DNA from: Aurantimonas sp. HBX-1
GTDB lineage: Bacteria > Pseudomonadota > Alphaproteobacteria > Rhizobiales > Rhizobiaceae
NCBI RefSeq assembly: GCF_021391535.1
Contig: NZ_CP090066.1
Location: 2,555,501-2,619,500 of the forward strand
Reading direction: 5' to 3'
Length of the DNA stretch: 64,000 nucleotides
Both the position numbers and the translations under genes were made by a program. Each line of letters starts with the position of its first letter. Within the stretch, counting starts at the first letter, position 1. Below, one piece after another: positions 8,417 to 17,141 of this stretch. A model generated the notes under the pieces. That model did not search any database, was not told where the DNA came from, and saw nothing but the letters and a program-made list of their open reading frames with translations.

Positions 8417-9229
8417 TCATGCCGCCGCCTCGACATTGATCCGCCGGTAGGCGGCTTCAGCCAGCGCGTACACACCAAAGGCAATGAGACCCAGCCCGGT
8501 CGCCGACAGCAGCACCCAGCCGAAGGACCATCCCGCCATCGCGCTCAGCGCCGTGTCGATCCCCGGCGTGTCGCCACTGCGATAGGAGGCCGCGCCGGTG
8601 GCGAGCAGGCCCGCCAGGATGAAGAAGGTGATGCCCCGGGCGATCAGGCCGAACTGGCAGACCGGCTTGAGCCAGCTCTTTCCGGCGGGAATGCTCATGT
8701 ACTTCTCGAAACCGGCCTTGGTGCCCTTGAAGACGTGCGCGGCACCGGCGGCGGCCATGCCGGCGGCAATCGCATAGGTCAGCCATACGCCGATTCCGGC
8801 CTCGTACGCCGCCGCGACGACGCCATTCCCGCCCCCGCCGCCGCTGCCCAGCCCGGTCAGCAGCGTCGCCGCATAGAAGGCGAGCGCGCCATAGGCGAAG
8901 GCGCTGATCGTCAGCCCGGTGCGCACGAACAGCCCCTTGGCACCGGTGCCGTGGCGGTCGATGTCGAAGATCACCTGGAACAGCCGCCAGGCCGAGAACG
9001 ACGTCAGCGCCAGCAGCAGGGCGACCAGCAGCACGGTGCCGAAGCCCGAGCCGGCCATCTCGTCGACCGCGTCCTTCTCGCCCATCGCCTCGCCGCTCGC
9101 GAAGGCCGCGCTGAAGGCGAAGTAGCCAATGATCAGGAAGACGACGCCGCGCGCGATGTAGCCGGCGCGCGCCGCGTGCCGCATGCGGTCGCCGTGATCC
9201 CTGATGATGGCCTGTGTCGTGGTGGTCAT
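8417..9229 (-). CDS. DUF1206 family membrane protein
   Basis: The 270-aa protein is built from three related units of about 75-90 residues, each beginning with a basic (A)R.G...RG..(F/Y) motif and containing two hydrophobic segments (for example ARAGYIARGVVFLIIGYF near residue 20, FVRTGLTISAFAYGALAFY in the middle and GLIARGITFFILAGLL in the last third), which is the DUF1206 pattern. It is therefore an inner-membrane protein with about six membrane segments; its function is unknown. The ATG at 9229 has GGGAGC upstream and is preferred over an upstream start that would add a long low-complexity N-terminus. It reads towards the ilv promoter but ends before it. Confidence 0.85.
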   Translation of the reverse strand: MTTTTQAIIRDHGDRMRHAARAGYIARGVVFLIIGYFAFSAAFASGEAMGEKDAVDEMAGSGFGTVLLVALLLALTSFSAWRLFQVIFDIDRHGTGAKGLFVRTGLTISAFAYGALAFYAATLLTGLGSGGGGGNGVVAAAYEAGIGVWLTYAIAAGMAAAGAAHVFKGTKAGFEKYMSIPAGKSWLKPVCQFGLIARGITFFILAGLLATGAASYRSGDTPGIDTALSAMAGWSFGWVLLSATGLGLIAFGVYALAEAAYRRINVEAAA

Positions 9230-9308
9230 GGCTGCTCCCGATGCGCTCTTGGCGATACGCGCGGGCACCCCGGCGAGTTCCGCCGGGGATGGCGGAAATG
9301 TGGCAGGC

Positions 9309-10091
9309 TCAGCCGCAGACGCGGTTGCGGCCGGCCTGCTTGGCCGCATAGAGATTGACGTCGGCGCGCTTGTAGAAGCCGGCGCAGTCGTCCGACGGAG
9401 TCGAGACCGCAAGGCCGATCGAGACCGTCACCCGGATCCTCACCGTGCCGAGACCGAACGGCAGCGCCTGGATGGCGGCGCGGATGCGCTCGGCCAGATG
9501 CGCCAGTTCCGCGGCCTCGAGATTGGGCGCGACGATGGCGAACTCCTCGCCGCCGAGCCGCGCCACCACGTCGTGATAGCGGGTGAATTCGAACAGGCAG
9601 GCGGCGATCGCCTTCAGCACCTCGTCGCCGACGTCGTGGCCGTAGGTGTCGTTGATCGCCTTGAAGTGGTCGAGGTCGAGGATCATCAGCCCGATCGGCC
9701 GGTTGATCCGGGCAAATTCCACCAGGAAATGCTCGAGCGCGGCGTCGAAGAAGCGGCGGTTGTTCATCCCGGTCAGGGGGTCGGTCAGCGCCGCCGTCTC
9801 GAGATCCTGCGAGCGCTGGGTGAGGACGCCGGTGAGCGACTGCAGCTTGTCCTGCTCGCGAAACTGGCGGCGCATCGTCGGCAGCAGCCAGAACAGGCCG
9901 ATCGCCAGCGCCACCAGCATCGCGGCCATCGTGCCGCCGAAGAGGATGGTGCCGGTGCGCTGCGCGTCGTCGAGGCCGGCCGCGCCGAGCGCCGAATGGG
10001 CGACGGAGTAGAACGCGGCGATGCCCGCGGACGCCGTGACGATCGCTCCCAGGAAGAGAAGGACCGTCAGTTCGGCTTTGCTCGTGGTCAT
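9309..10091 (-). CDS. Diguanylate cyclase (GGEEF domain)
   Basis: Two N-terminal hydrophobic segments (residues about 10-30 and 45-70) are followed by a short helix and a GGDEF domain with a canonical LTDPLTGMNNRRFFD entry motif, DHFKAINDTYGHDVGD and an active-site GGEEF. An RYHD sequence lies exactly five residues before GGEEF, matching the RxxD inhibitory site for c-di-GMP product feedback. The protein should make c-di-GMP from two GTP at the membrane. The ATG at 10091 is preferred to a GTG at 10109 because GGAA is better placed. No EAL domain is fused, unlike the two GGDEF-EAL proteins at 25.7-28.1 and 32.1-34.6 kb. Confidence 0.93.
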   Translation of the reverse strand: MTTSKAELTVLLFLGAIVTASAGIAAFYSVAHSALGAAGLDDAQRTGTILFGGTMAAMLVALAIGLFWLLPTMRRQFREQDKLQSLTGVLTQRSQDLETAALTDPLTGMNNRRFFDAALEHFLVEFARINRPIGLMILDLDHFKAINDTYGHDVGDEVLKAIAACLFEFTRYHDVVARLGGEEFAIVAPNLEAAELAHLAERIRAAIQALPFGLGTVRIRVTVSIGLAVSTPSDDCAGFYKRADVNLYAAKQAGRNRVCG

Positions 10092-10159
10092 GGTTGGTTC
10101 CGGAAGCACGTTCCGGAAAAGCTAGCGCGACGGCATGAAGTTCTGCTTAAGCCGGTCGG

Positions 10160-11068
10160 TCAAATACCCTCTATGCGGGTGGGATCGGGGGCGTCCAGCC
10201 GCTGCCAGTCCGGCCCGAACTGGTGCCGGAACCAGGTTTCCTGGCGCTTGGCGTATTGCCGCGTGCGGGTGATCGCCCGTTCGCGCGCGGCGGCGAGATC
10301 CAGCGTGCCGTCGATGACGGCACCAAGCTCGTCGACCCCGATCGCCCGCGCCGCCGATCCGTCCAGGGCACCCGGCATGCGCCTGAACGCTTCAACTTCG
10401 GCGAGTGCGCCATCCGCCAGCATCGCGTCGAAGCGCCGGGCGATCCGCTCGCGCAGTTCGCTCCGATCCGGGGCGAGCACGACCCGGACGGTCCGCGCCC
10501 CTTCCAGCGGGCCCTCGCCGCGTCCGGCCTGCAGCGCCGACAGGGTCCGGCCGCTCGCCTCGCCGACCTCCAGCGCCCGCACGATGCGCTGGCCGTCGGC
10601 CAGCGCGATGCGGGACGCGGCGACCGGATCGCGCTCGGCCAAGAGCCGGTGCAGCGCCGGCGCGCCTTCCGCGGCTAGCTGGCCGCGCCAGTGCTCGCGG
10701 ATCGCCGCCGGCACCGGGGGCATTTCATCGAGCAGTCCGAGCAGCGCCTTGAAGTAGAGGCCGGTGCCGCCGCAGAAGATCGGCAGCCGGCCCGCCGCCT
10801 TGGCGGCGGCGAGGCTCGCCGCGGCGTCGCGCAGATAGGTGCCCGCCGAGTATGGATCGCCCGGCCGGACGTGGCCGTAGAGCGCGTGCGGCAGCGTCGC
10901 CATGTCCGCCGCGGACGGCCGCGCCGTCAGGATCGACAGCCCGTCATAGACCTGCATCGAATCGGCGTTGACGATCACCCCGTCCAGCCGGCCGGCAAGC
11001 TCCATCGCCAGGCGCGACTTGCCGCTCGCCGTCGGCCCGGCTATCAAAACCGCCTCCACCGCCGCCAT
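10160..11068 (-). CDS. miaA: tRNA dimethylallyltransferase
   Basis: MiaA adds a dimethylallyl group to A37 of tRNAs that read UNN codons. The 302-aa protein has the P-loop GPTASGKS at residues 10-17, the catalytic and substrate motif NADSMQVYDGL, the GGTGLYFKALL motif, and the C-terminal tRNA-binding TRTRQYAKRQETWFRHQ segment. The length is normal. It is divergent from serB with only 17 bp between the start codons, so the two promoters must overlap or lie inside the neighbouring genes. Confidence 0.97.
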   Translation of the reverse strand: MAAVEAVLIAGPTASGKSRLAMELAGRLDGVIVNADSMQVYDGLSILTARPSAADMATLPHALYGHVRPGDPYSAGTYLRDAAASLAAAKAAGRLPIFCGGTGLYFKALLGLLDEMPPVPAAIREHWRGQLAAEGAPALHRLLAERDPVAASRIALADGQRIVRALEVGEASGRTLSALQAGRGEGPLEGARTVRVVLAPDRSELRERIARRFDAMLADGALAEVEAFRRMPGALDGSAARAIGVDELGAVIDGTLDLAAARERAITRTRQYAKRQETWFRHQFGPDWQRLDAPDPTRIEGI

Positions 11069-11085
11069 GTCCGGACCGTTTCTCC

Positions 11086-11973
11086 ATGTTCGTTGCCACG
11101 CTCATCGCCGCCCCCTCAGGGCCGGGACTTCCCGCGGGTGCCGTCGCCGACGTGGCAGGCCGCCTCGGCGTGCCGGCGCGCGATGCGACATGGCTCGACG
11201 ACGGGTTCGCGGCAGACATCGGTTTCGAGAACCCGGTGACCGCCGACCTCCGCGCCGAAATCGCCGGACTGGCGTCCGCCGCGGGGTTCGATCTGGTGGT
11301 GCAGGAGCGGGCAGGACGGCGCAAGCGCTTTCTCATCGCCGACATGGACTCCACCATGATCGACCAGGAGTGCATCGACGAACTGGCCGCCGAGGTCGGC
11401 ATCAAGGACCGCGTCGCCGCCATCACCGCCCGCGCGATGAACGGCGAGATCGCCTTCGAGCCGGCGCTGCGCGAGCGCGTCGCCCTTCTGGCGGGCCTGC
11501 CGGAGGCCACGATCGGCAAGGTGATCGCCGAGCGCATCACTTTGGCGTCCGGCGGCGGCACGCTGGTCGCGACGATGCGTGCCCACGGCGCCCACACCGC
11601 CCTCGTCTCGGGCGGCTTCACGGTGTTCACCGGCCCGATCGCCGAACGTCTCGGCTTTCACGAGGACCGCGCCAACCGGCTGCTCGCCACGGGCGGGAAA
11701 CTGACCGGCGCGGTCGCCGAGCCGATCCTCGGCGCCGCGGCGAAGGTCGAAGCGCTGCGCCAGATCGGCGGACGGCTGGGCATCGCGCCGGCAGATGTCC
11801 TGGCCGTGGGCGACGGCGCCAACGACCTGCCGATGCTGGAACTCGCCGGCTCGGGCGTCGCGCTGCACGCCAAGCCGTCGGTCGCGGGGCGCGCCCGCCA
11901 CCGCATCGACCACGGCGACCTCACCGCGCTGCTCTTCCTGCAGGGCTACCGGCGCGACGAATTCCGCAGTTGA
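11086..11973 (+). CDS. serB: Phosphoserine phosphatase
   Basis: This HAD-superfamily enzyme catalyses the last step of serine synthesis (phosphoserine to serine). The catalytic DxDST motif is ADMDSTMID, with Asp86 and Asp88; motif II is the Ser in ALVSGGFTVF; motif III includes the Lys in AAAKVEALR; and motif IV is GDGANDLPML. The N-terminal 75 residues are the ACT-like extension seen in alphaproteobacterial SerB. Its 295-aa length is typical. It is divergent from miaA and convergent with the Deg protease. Confidence 0.97.
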   Translation: MFVATLIAAPSGPGLPAGAVADVAGRLGVPARDATWLDDGFAADIGFENPVTADLRAEIAGLASAAGFDLVVQERAGRRKRFLIADMDSTMIDQECIDELAAEVGIKDRVAAITARAMNGEIAFEPALRERVALLAGLPEATIGKVIAERITLASGGGTLVATMRAHGAHTALVSGGFTVFTGPIAERLGFHEDRANRLLATGGKLTGAVAEPILGAAAKVEALRQIGGRLGIAPADVLAVGDGANDLPMLELAGSGVALHAKPSVAGRARHRIDHGDLTALLFLQGYRRDEFRS

Positions 11974-11994
11974 CTGCGCCGGAAAATCCGGCGC

Positions 11995-13638
11995 TCAGTC
12001 GATCGGCACGACCACGAAGCGCAAATCGCCGCTCGCCGTCGCCAGCAGCAGCAAGGCGTTGCGCCGTCCGTCCGCCTTCAGCTTGGCGATCTTGTCCGCC
12101 ACCTGCTGCGGCTCGGAGACCTCCTCCTGCGCAACCTCGCGGATCACCACGCCCGGCTCTATGCCCTTTTCCGCGGCGCTCGAATTCGGCTCCACCTGGG
12201 CGATCACCACGCCCTCGGCGTCGTCGGAGAGCCCGTACTGGGCCCGCAGCGGCGCGTCGATGTCGGCCAGCGTCATCCCGAGCGTCACCACGCTCGCCGA
12301 CGGCGCGGAATCGTCGTCCGCCGCATCGGGATCGGCGTTGGCGGAGGGATCGGCCGCCGCCTCGCCCTCGGCCATCAGCTTCTCGCCGTCCTCGAGCCGC
12401 CCGAGCGTCACCTCGACGGAAAGCGGCTTCGCCGGGGCGGCGGTGTCTTCCTTGCGCAGGACCTCGACCGTGACGGTCTCGCCCACCGGCGTCTCGGCGA
12501 CGATGCGCGGCAGGTCGCGCGAGCTCTCGATCTCCTGCCCGTCGAAGCGGACGATGACGTCGCCCACCTTCAGCAGGCCGTTGTCGGACGGGCCGCCCGG
12601 CACGATGCCCATGACCACCGCACCCTTGGCCTCGGCGATGCCGAGCCCTTCGGCAATATCGTCGGTGACCGCCTGCAGGCGGATGCCGAGCCAGCCGCGC
12701 CGGGTCTCGCCGAACTCGCGGAGCTGGTCGACGACATTGACCGCCAGCTGGGCGGGGATCGAGAAGCCGATGCCGATCGATCCGCCGGTCGGCGAGATGA
12801 TCGCGGTGTTGATGCCGACCACCCGGCCGTTCATGTCGAACAGCGGCCCACCGGAATTGCCGCGATTGATCGCGGCGTCGGTCTGGATGAAATTGTCGTA
12901 GGGGCCGGCATTGATGTTGCGCCCGCGCGCCGAGACGATGCCGACCGAGACCGAGCCGCCGAGGCCGAACGGGTTGCCGATCGCCATCACCCAGTCGCCG
13001 ATGCGCAGCGCCTCGGAATCCCCGAACTCCACCGACGGCAGCGGCTTCGGCGACTCGACCTTGAGCACCGCCAGATCGGTCTTCGGGTCGCGGCCGAGCA
13101 GCTTGGCGTCGAGCCGCGTGCCGTCGGCGAAATTGACGGTGATCGTGTCGGCGTCGGCGATGACGTGATTGTTGGTGATGACGATGCCGGACGGGTCGAC
13201 AACGAAGCCCGAGCCGAGCGACTGGACGCGCCGGTCGCCGACGCCGTCGTCGCCGCGCAGCAGGTCGTCGAAGAAGTCCTGCAGCGGCGATCCCTCGGGG
13301 GCCTCGAGCTCCGGGATGCCGCCGCCGGGCCGGTCGACGGTCTGCGACGTCGAGATGTTGACCACCGCGTCGAGCAGCGATTCCGCCAGATCGGCGACCG
13401 AGGCCGGACCGCGGATCGCGGGCTGCGCGGCCGCGGTGGGTGCCGCCGGAGCGACGGTCGGCGCGGCCGGGGCGTCCTCCTGCACGGGCGGTGCGGGCAG
13501 AGCCGGCACCGACGGCTCCGGCGCCGGCAGCGGTTCGACCGCCTGGGCGGCGACGGGCAGCGGCTGCATCAGCACGGTCGCGGCCAGCCACGCGGTCGCA
13601 AGGGACATGATCGGCAGGCGGCGCAGACTGGCGTTCAT
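11995..13638 (-). CDS. Periplasmic Deg/HtrA serine protease with PDZ domains
   Basis: A signal peptide (residues 1-32, ending AVA-AQA) is followed by a Pro/Ala-rich linker and a trypsin-like domain with the triad His158 (ITNNHVI), Asp188 (TDLAVLK) and Ser262 (RGNSGGPLF). One clear PDZ domain (about 325-420, WLGIRLQ...GLLKVGDVIVRFDG) and a second, more diverged one at the C-terminus complete the 547-aa protein. It is a DegP/DegQ-type quality-control protease or chaperone of the envelope. An AAAGGA site lies 8 nt before the ATG at 13638. It lies downstream of hflK-hflC and DUF2065 on the same strand, an association known for envelope quality control, but the 255-bp gap suggests its own promoter. 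Confidence 0.95.
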   Translation of the reverse strand: MNASLRRLPIMSLATAWLAATVLMQPLPVAAQAVEPLPAPEPSVPALPAPPVQEDAPAAPTVAPAAPTAAAQPAIRGPASVADLAESLLDAVVNISTSQTVDRPGGGIPELEAPEGSPLQDFFDDLLRGDDGVGDRRVQSLGSGFVVDPSGIVITNNHVIADADTITVNFADGTRLDAKLLGRDPKTDLAVLKVESPKPLPSVEFGDSEALRIGDWVMAIGNPFGLGGSVSVGIVSARGRNINAGPYDNFIQTDAAINRGNSGGPLFDMNGRVVGINTAIISPTGGSIGIGFSIPAQLAVNVVDQLREFGETRRGWLGIRLQAVTDDIAEGLGIAEAKGAVVMGIVPGGPSDNGLLKVGDVIVRFDGQEIESSRDLPRIVAETPVGETVTVEVLRKEDTAAPAKPLSVEVTLGRLEDGEKLMAEGEAAADPSANADPDAADDDSAPSASVVTLGMTLADIDAPLRAQYGLSDDAEGVVIAQVEPNSSAAEKGIEPGVVIREVAQEEVSEPQQVADKIAKLKADGRRNALLLLATASGDLRFVVVPID

Positions 13639-13893
13639 CGCGGGTCCTTTCGGATCGGGAAGGCGGCGGCCGACATGTCGTACGCCTGCTGGCAGGTCAT
13701 CTGGATGACGTCGAACGAATCCGCCCGCGCCTACCAGCCCGCCGGGCCCGCTCATCCCTCCGCCATGGCGTAGGGCGCAAGCCCGGATCGGGAGCGGAGC
13801 GGAAAAAAGCGACCGAATCAAGTTGTTTGGGAGCCGTTGACGCGGGCGTGACTGTAGCGGTGCCTCCCTGCCCGATGCCGGACGCCGGTCCGA

Positions 13894-14079
13894 TCAATGC
13901 CGGACGAGCCAGACGACGAGAACACCGGCGACGGCGGCGGCGAGGCCGGCCGCCCGCATCGTCGCGTCGGGCATCGCCTGCATACGCAGGGCCATGTCGC
14001 GGACCGGGCCGGGAAACAGGCAATAGGCGACGCCCTCGATCACCAGGAGGAGACCGAGGGCGACCGCGAAGTCACTCAC
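13894..14079 (-). CDS. DUF2065 family small membrane protein
   Basis: This 61-aa protein with two membrane segments (residues 4-22 and 42-59) around a short PGPVRDMALRMQAMPD loop matches the DUF2065 (YjeT-like) family that commonly follows hflC. Its start overlaps the end of hflC by 4 nt, so it is translationally coupled. It may be an accessory of the HflKC membrane complex, but that is inferred from context. Confidence 0.85.
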   Translation of the reverse strand: MSDFAVALGLLLVIEGVAYCLFPGPVRDMALRMQAMPDATMRAAGLAAAVAGVLVVWLVRH

Positions 14080-15224
14080 TGCGCGGTGGCAGCGGGCGCC
14101 GTTCCGGGCTCGATCTCGGAAACGTCGGCCCCTTGCGCACTGCCGGCAGCCTCGGCCGCCGCGGGTGCGTCGGCAGCTTCCGGTGCCTCCGCACCGTCGG
14201 TCGCCGGCGTGCCGGCCGCTGCCGGCGGAACCGGCGCCGTTGCGGCGTCGGCCGCCTGCGGCGCTGCTGACGGCGCGGGCGCCGCGGCTTCCGGTCCGGC
14301 CGGCGAAGCCACGGGCCGTCCGGTCGACGCGGCTGCGCCCTCCATCGTGCCACCGTCGTTCTGGAAGTAGCGGAAGAACTCCGAGTCCGGCGACAGCACC
14401 AGCGTCGTGCCGGAATCCGCCAGCGAGTCGCGATAGGCCTGCATCGACCGATAGAATTCGAAGAATTCGGGGTTCTCCCCAAAGGCCTCGGCGAAGATGC
14501 CGTTGCGCGCGGCGTCGCCCTCACCCTGGAGGATTTCCGCATCGCGCTGCGCGGCTGCCACCGTTTCGACGACCTCGCGATCCGCACCGGCACGGATCTC
14601 CCGCGCTGCCACCTGGCCGCGGGCCCGCAGCCGCTCCGCTTCCGCGAGCCGCTCGGCCTGCATCCGCTCGTAGGTCTGCTGCGAGACCTCCTGCGTCAGG
14701 TCGGTGCGAAGGATCCTGACGTCGGTCAGTTCGAGCCCCAGCGACGCGGCGTCCGGCCGGATCTGGTCGCGCACCTGGCGCATCATGTCGCCGCGCTCGG
14801 CCGACAGCGCCGCCTCGAAGCCGCGCAGGCCGTAGACCCGGCGCAGCGCCGCATCGAGACGGGTGCGCAGCCGCTGCTCGGCCTGCGGGATGGAGCCCGA
14901 GACCGACTGCAGGAAGCGGGCCGCGTCCGAGATGTTGTAGACCAGGAACGCATCGACTTCGTAGAACTTGCCGCCCGAGACCTGGACGCGGATGTCGTCG
15001 AGATCGAAGCGCAGCAGCCGGTCCGGCAGCTTGCGGACATTGTCGGCGCCAGCGAAGGAGAACGGCATCTTGAAATAGAGCCCGGGCTCCGACACCACTC
15101 GCTGAATCTCACCGAAGCGCAGGACCGCGGCCTGCTCCTTCTCGTTGACGATGAAGATCGAGTTCCACACCAGGAGCACGACGACCGCGACCGCGATGAG
15201 AATGCCATAGAAACGGTTGGCCAT
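14076..15224 (-). CDS. hflC: HflC, subunit of the FtsH-modulating HflKC complex
   Basis: One N-terminal membrane segment (residues 5-25) is followed by an SPFH/prohibitin-like domain and a helical region (about 165-270) of the HflC type. HflKC forms a cage around the membrane protease FtsH and modulates its substrate access. GGGAGC lies before the ATG, and the start overlaps the hflK stop by one base. The protein is 382 aa because about 90 residues of Ala/Pro/Glu-rich low-complexity sequence follow FFRYFQNDGG; family members often end near there. That tail is presumably a flexible periplasmic extension. Confidence 0.95.
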   Translation of the reverse strand: MANRFYGILIAVAVVVLLVWNSIFIVNEKEQAAVLRFGEIQRVVSEPGLYFKMPFSFAGADNVRKLPDRLLRFDLDDIRVQVSGGKFYEVDAFLVYNISDAARFLQSVSGSIPQAEQRLRTRLDAALRRVYGLRGFEAALSAERGDMMRQVRDQIRPDAASLGLELTDVRILRTDLTQEVSQQTYERMQAERLAEAERLRARGQVAAREIRAGADREVVETVAAAQRDAEILQGEGDAARNGIFAEAFGENPEFFEFYRSMQAYRDSLADSGTTLVLSPDSEFFRYFQNDGGTMEGAAASTGRPVASPAGPEAAAPAPSAAPQAADAATAPVPPAAAGTPATDGAEAPEAADAPAAAEAAGSAQGADVSEIEPGTAPAATAQ

Positions 15225-16402
15225 CAGTTTGCTCCCGGCTGCTGGGCGGCGGTGCTGCCCGGGGTCGTCGCAGGGGCCCTATTGGCGCCCTGCGTCTGGG
15301 CGGCGCCGGGTGCCTGGCGCTGCAGTTCGTTCAGCGGCAGGAACGGAAGCACGCCCTGCTCGCCGGTCGCGCTACGCTCCATGATCACCTTGCTGGAGCC
15401 GCGCATCACGCCCTCCATCGTCTCCAGGAACAGCCGCTTGCGGGTCACCTCCGGTGCCTTCTCGAACTCGGTAAGGATGGAGGAGAAACGCTGGGCCTCA
15501 CCCTCGGCCTCCTGCACGACGCGGTCCTTGTAGGCGGCGGCGTCTTCGCGGATCTGCACCGCCTCGCCGCGGGCCGAGCCGATCTGCTGGTTGCGGTAGC
15601 GGTTCGCCTCCTCGATAAAGCGGTCCTCGTCCTGCTCGGCGCGCTGCACCTCGTCGAACGCGTCGGCCACCTCGGTGGGCGGTGCCGCGTCCTCGATGGA
15701 GATGGCGTTGATGCGCAGCCCGGCGCCGTACTCGTTCAGCGTGTCCTGGGTGATCGCACGGACTTCCTCGGCAATCCCGGCGCGATCGTCACGAAAGACG
15801 TCCTGGACCGGGCGACGGCCGACGACTTCGCGCATGGCGCTCTCGGAAACCTGCCGCAGCATGGCGGCCGGATCGTCGACGTTGAAGAGGAAGTTCTGCG
15901 GATCGTCGATCTCGTAGAGTACGGCAAACTGCACGTCGACGATGTTCTGGTCGCCGGAGAGCATCAGACCGGACGTGTCGCCCTGGTCGCCGCTGCCGAT
16001 AGTGATCTGACTTTCGACCACTGGGACGGTCTCGACCGTTTCGAGCGGCCAGAACATGAAGTGCAGGCCCGGCTCGGAAAGCTGCTGCTTCGGCTCGCCG
16101 AACAGCATCTCGACGCCGACCTCGTCGGCCTGGACCGTGTAGACCGACTTGAACAGCCAGAGCACCGCGAGACCCGCGACGATCAGCAACGCCCAGCCGG
16201 CCATGCCCGCCGTGCTGCCGCCACCGCCACCGCCGCCCGGAATGGCGCGGCGCAGCCGGTCCTGGCCCCGCCGCAGGATATCCTCCAAGTCGGGAGAGCC
16301 GCCGCTGCCCGGACGGGGCTGCTGCGGCCGCTGGCCCCAAGGCCCGCCTCCGCCAGCGTTACCCTTCCAGCCGCCATTGCCGGTCTGATTGCTCCAGGGC
16401 AT
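15224..16402 (-). CDS. hflK: HflK, subunit of the FtsH-modulating HflKC complex
   Basis: A Gly/Pro-rich cytoplasmic N-terminus (GNGGWKGNAGGGGPWG, PDLEDILRRGQDRLRRAIPGG) precedes a membrane segment at about residues 66-85 and an SPFH domain with a long helical region; the C-terminus is Gln/Ala-rich. This is the standard HflK layout and length (392 aa). GGAAGGA lies 5 nt before the ATG. It is the first gene of hflK-hflC-DUF2065, 178 bp downstream of folA on the same strand, so it may share transcripts with thyA-folA. Confidence 0.95.
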   Translation of the reverse strand: MPWSNQTGNGGWKGNAGGGGPWGQRPQQPRPGSGGSPDLEDILRRGQDRLRRAIPGGGGGGGSTAGMAGWALLIVAGLAVLWLFKSVYTVQADEVGVEMLFGEPKQQLSEPGLHFMFWPLETVETVPVVESQITIGSGDQGDTSGLMLSGDQNIVDVQFAVLYEIDDPQNFLFNVDDPAAMLRQVSESAMREVVGRRPVQDVFRDDRAGIAEEVRAITQDTLNEYGAGLRINAISIEDAAPPTEVADAFDEVQRAEQDEDRFIEEANRYRNQQIGSARGEAVQIREDAAAYKDRVVQEAEGEAQRFSSILTEFEKAPEVTRKRLFLETMEGVMRGSSKVIMERSATGEQGVLPFLPLNELQRQAPGAAQTQGANRAPATTPGSTAAQQPGAN

Positions 16403-16580
16403 CGATATCCTTCCAGATTTCGAGAGAGGGACGCGGGGGACGGTCCTCCCCTCCCCGCGCCGGATCCAGTACAGCCCTTATAAGAACTGACAAAACTGCT
16501 TTCAACGCGACCGCGACCATTTCGCTCCGCCAACGCCGGCAGATGGTGAACGCGGGACGCTGGCCGAGGCACGGGACGAT

Positions 16581-17141
16581 TCAGGCGGGCGGCGATCCCG
16601 CGCCGGCCGCCCGGCGCTCGTAAATCCTGAAGCGGCTCGCCGCGCTGTCCCTTTCGCCGCGCTCGGCGGGTGCTTCGAACACCTTTTCCCAAAGGGCCGG
16701 GTCGATCGGCGGAAACACCGCGTCGCCCTCGGGCGCGGCGGCGATCTCGGTGACCAGCAGCCGGTCGAGCCGGTCCATGAAGGCGCGGTAGATTTCGCCG
16801 CCGCCGGCGATCACGATCTCGTCGGCGCCGCGTGTTTTCGCCCGTTCGGTGGCCAGCGCCAGCGCCGCTTCCGGCGAATCGGCGACGATCGCGCCGTCGA
16901 ACGGCACGCTGGCGGACCGCGTCAGGACGATCGTGTCGCGACCGTCGAGGACGCGGCCGATCGATTCCAGCGTCTTGCGGCCCATGATCATCGGCTTGCC
17001 CATGGTGAGGCTGCGGTAGCGCTTGAGGTCGCTGGGCACCGACCACGGCATCGCGCCGTCGCGACCGATGACGCCGTTCTCGGCCATCGCGACGACGGCG
17101 ACGAGGGCCGGCCTGCCGCGACTGTCCGCATCGTGGCTCAC
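16581..17141 (-). CDS. folA: Dihydrofolate reductase
   Basis: FolA reduces dihydrofolate with NADPH. The start GTG (17141) overlaps the thyA stop in GTGA, giving 186 aa. Motifs seen are ALVAVVAMAENGVIGRDGAMPW, the DLKRYRSLTMGKPMIMGRKTLESIG cofactor segment in the same order as known DHFRs, and the GGGEIYRAFM motif near residue 115. Thymidylate synthase upstream produces the dihydrofolate that FolA recycles, and the 4-nt overlap couples their translation. The frame is open far upstream through thyA, but that part is a shadow. Confidence 0.94.
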   Translation of the reverse strand: MSHDADSRGRPALVAVVAMAENGVIGRDGAMPWSVPSDLKRYRSLTMGKPMIMGRKTLESIGRVLDGRDTIVLTRSASVPFDGAIVADSPEAALALATERAKTRGADEIVIAGGGEIYRAFMDRLDRLLVTEIAAAPEGDAVFPPIDPALWEKVFEAPAERGERDSAASRFRIYERRAAGAGSPPA

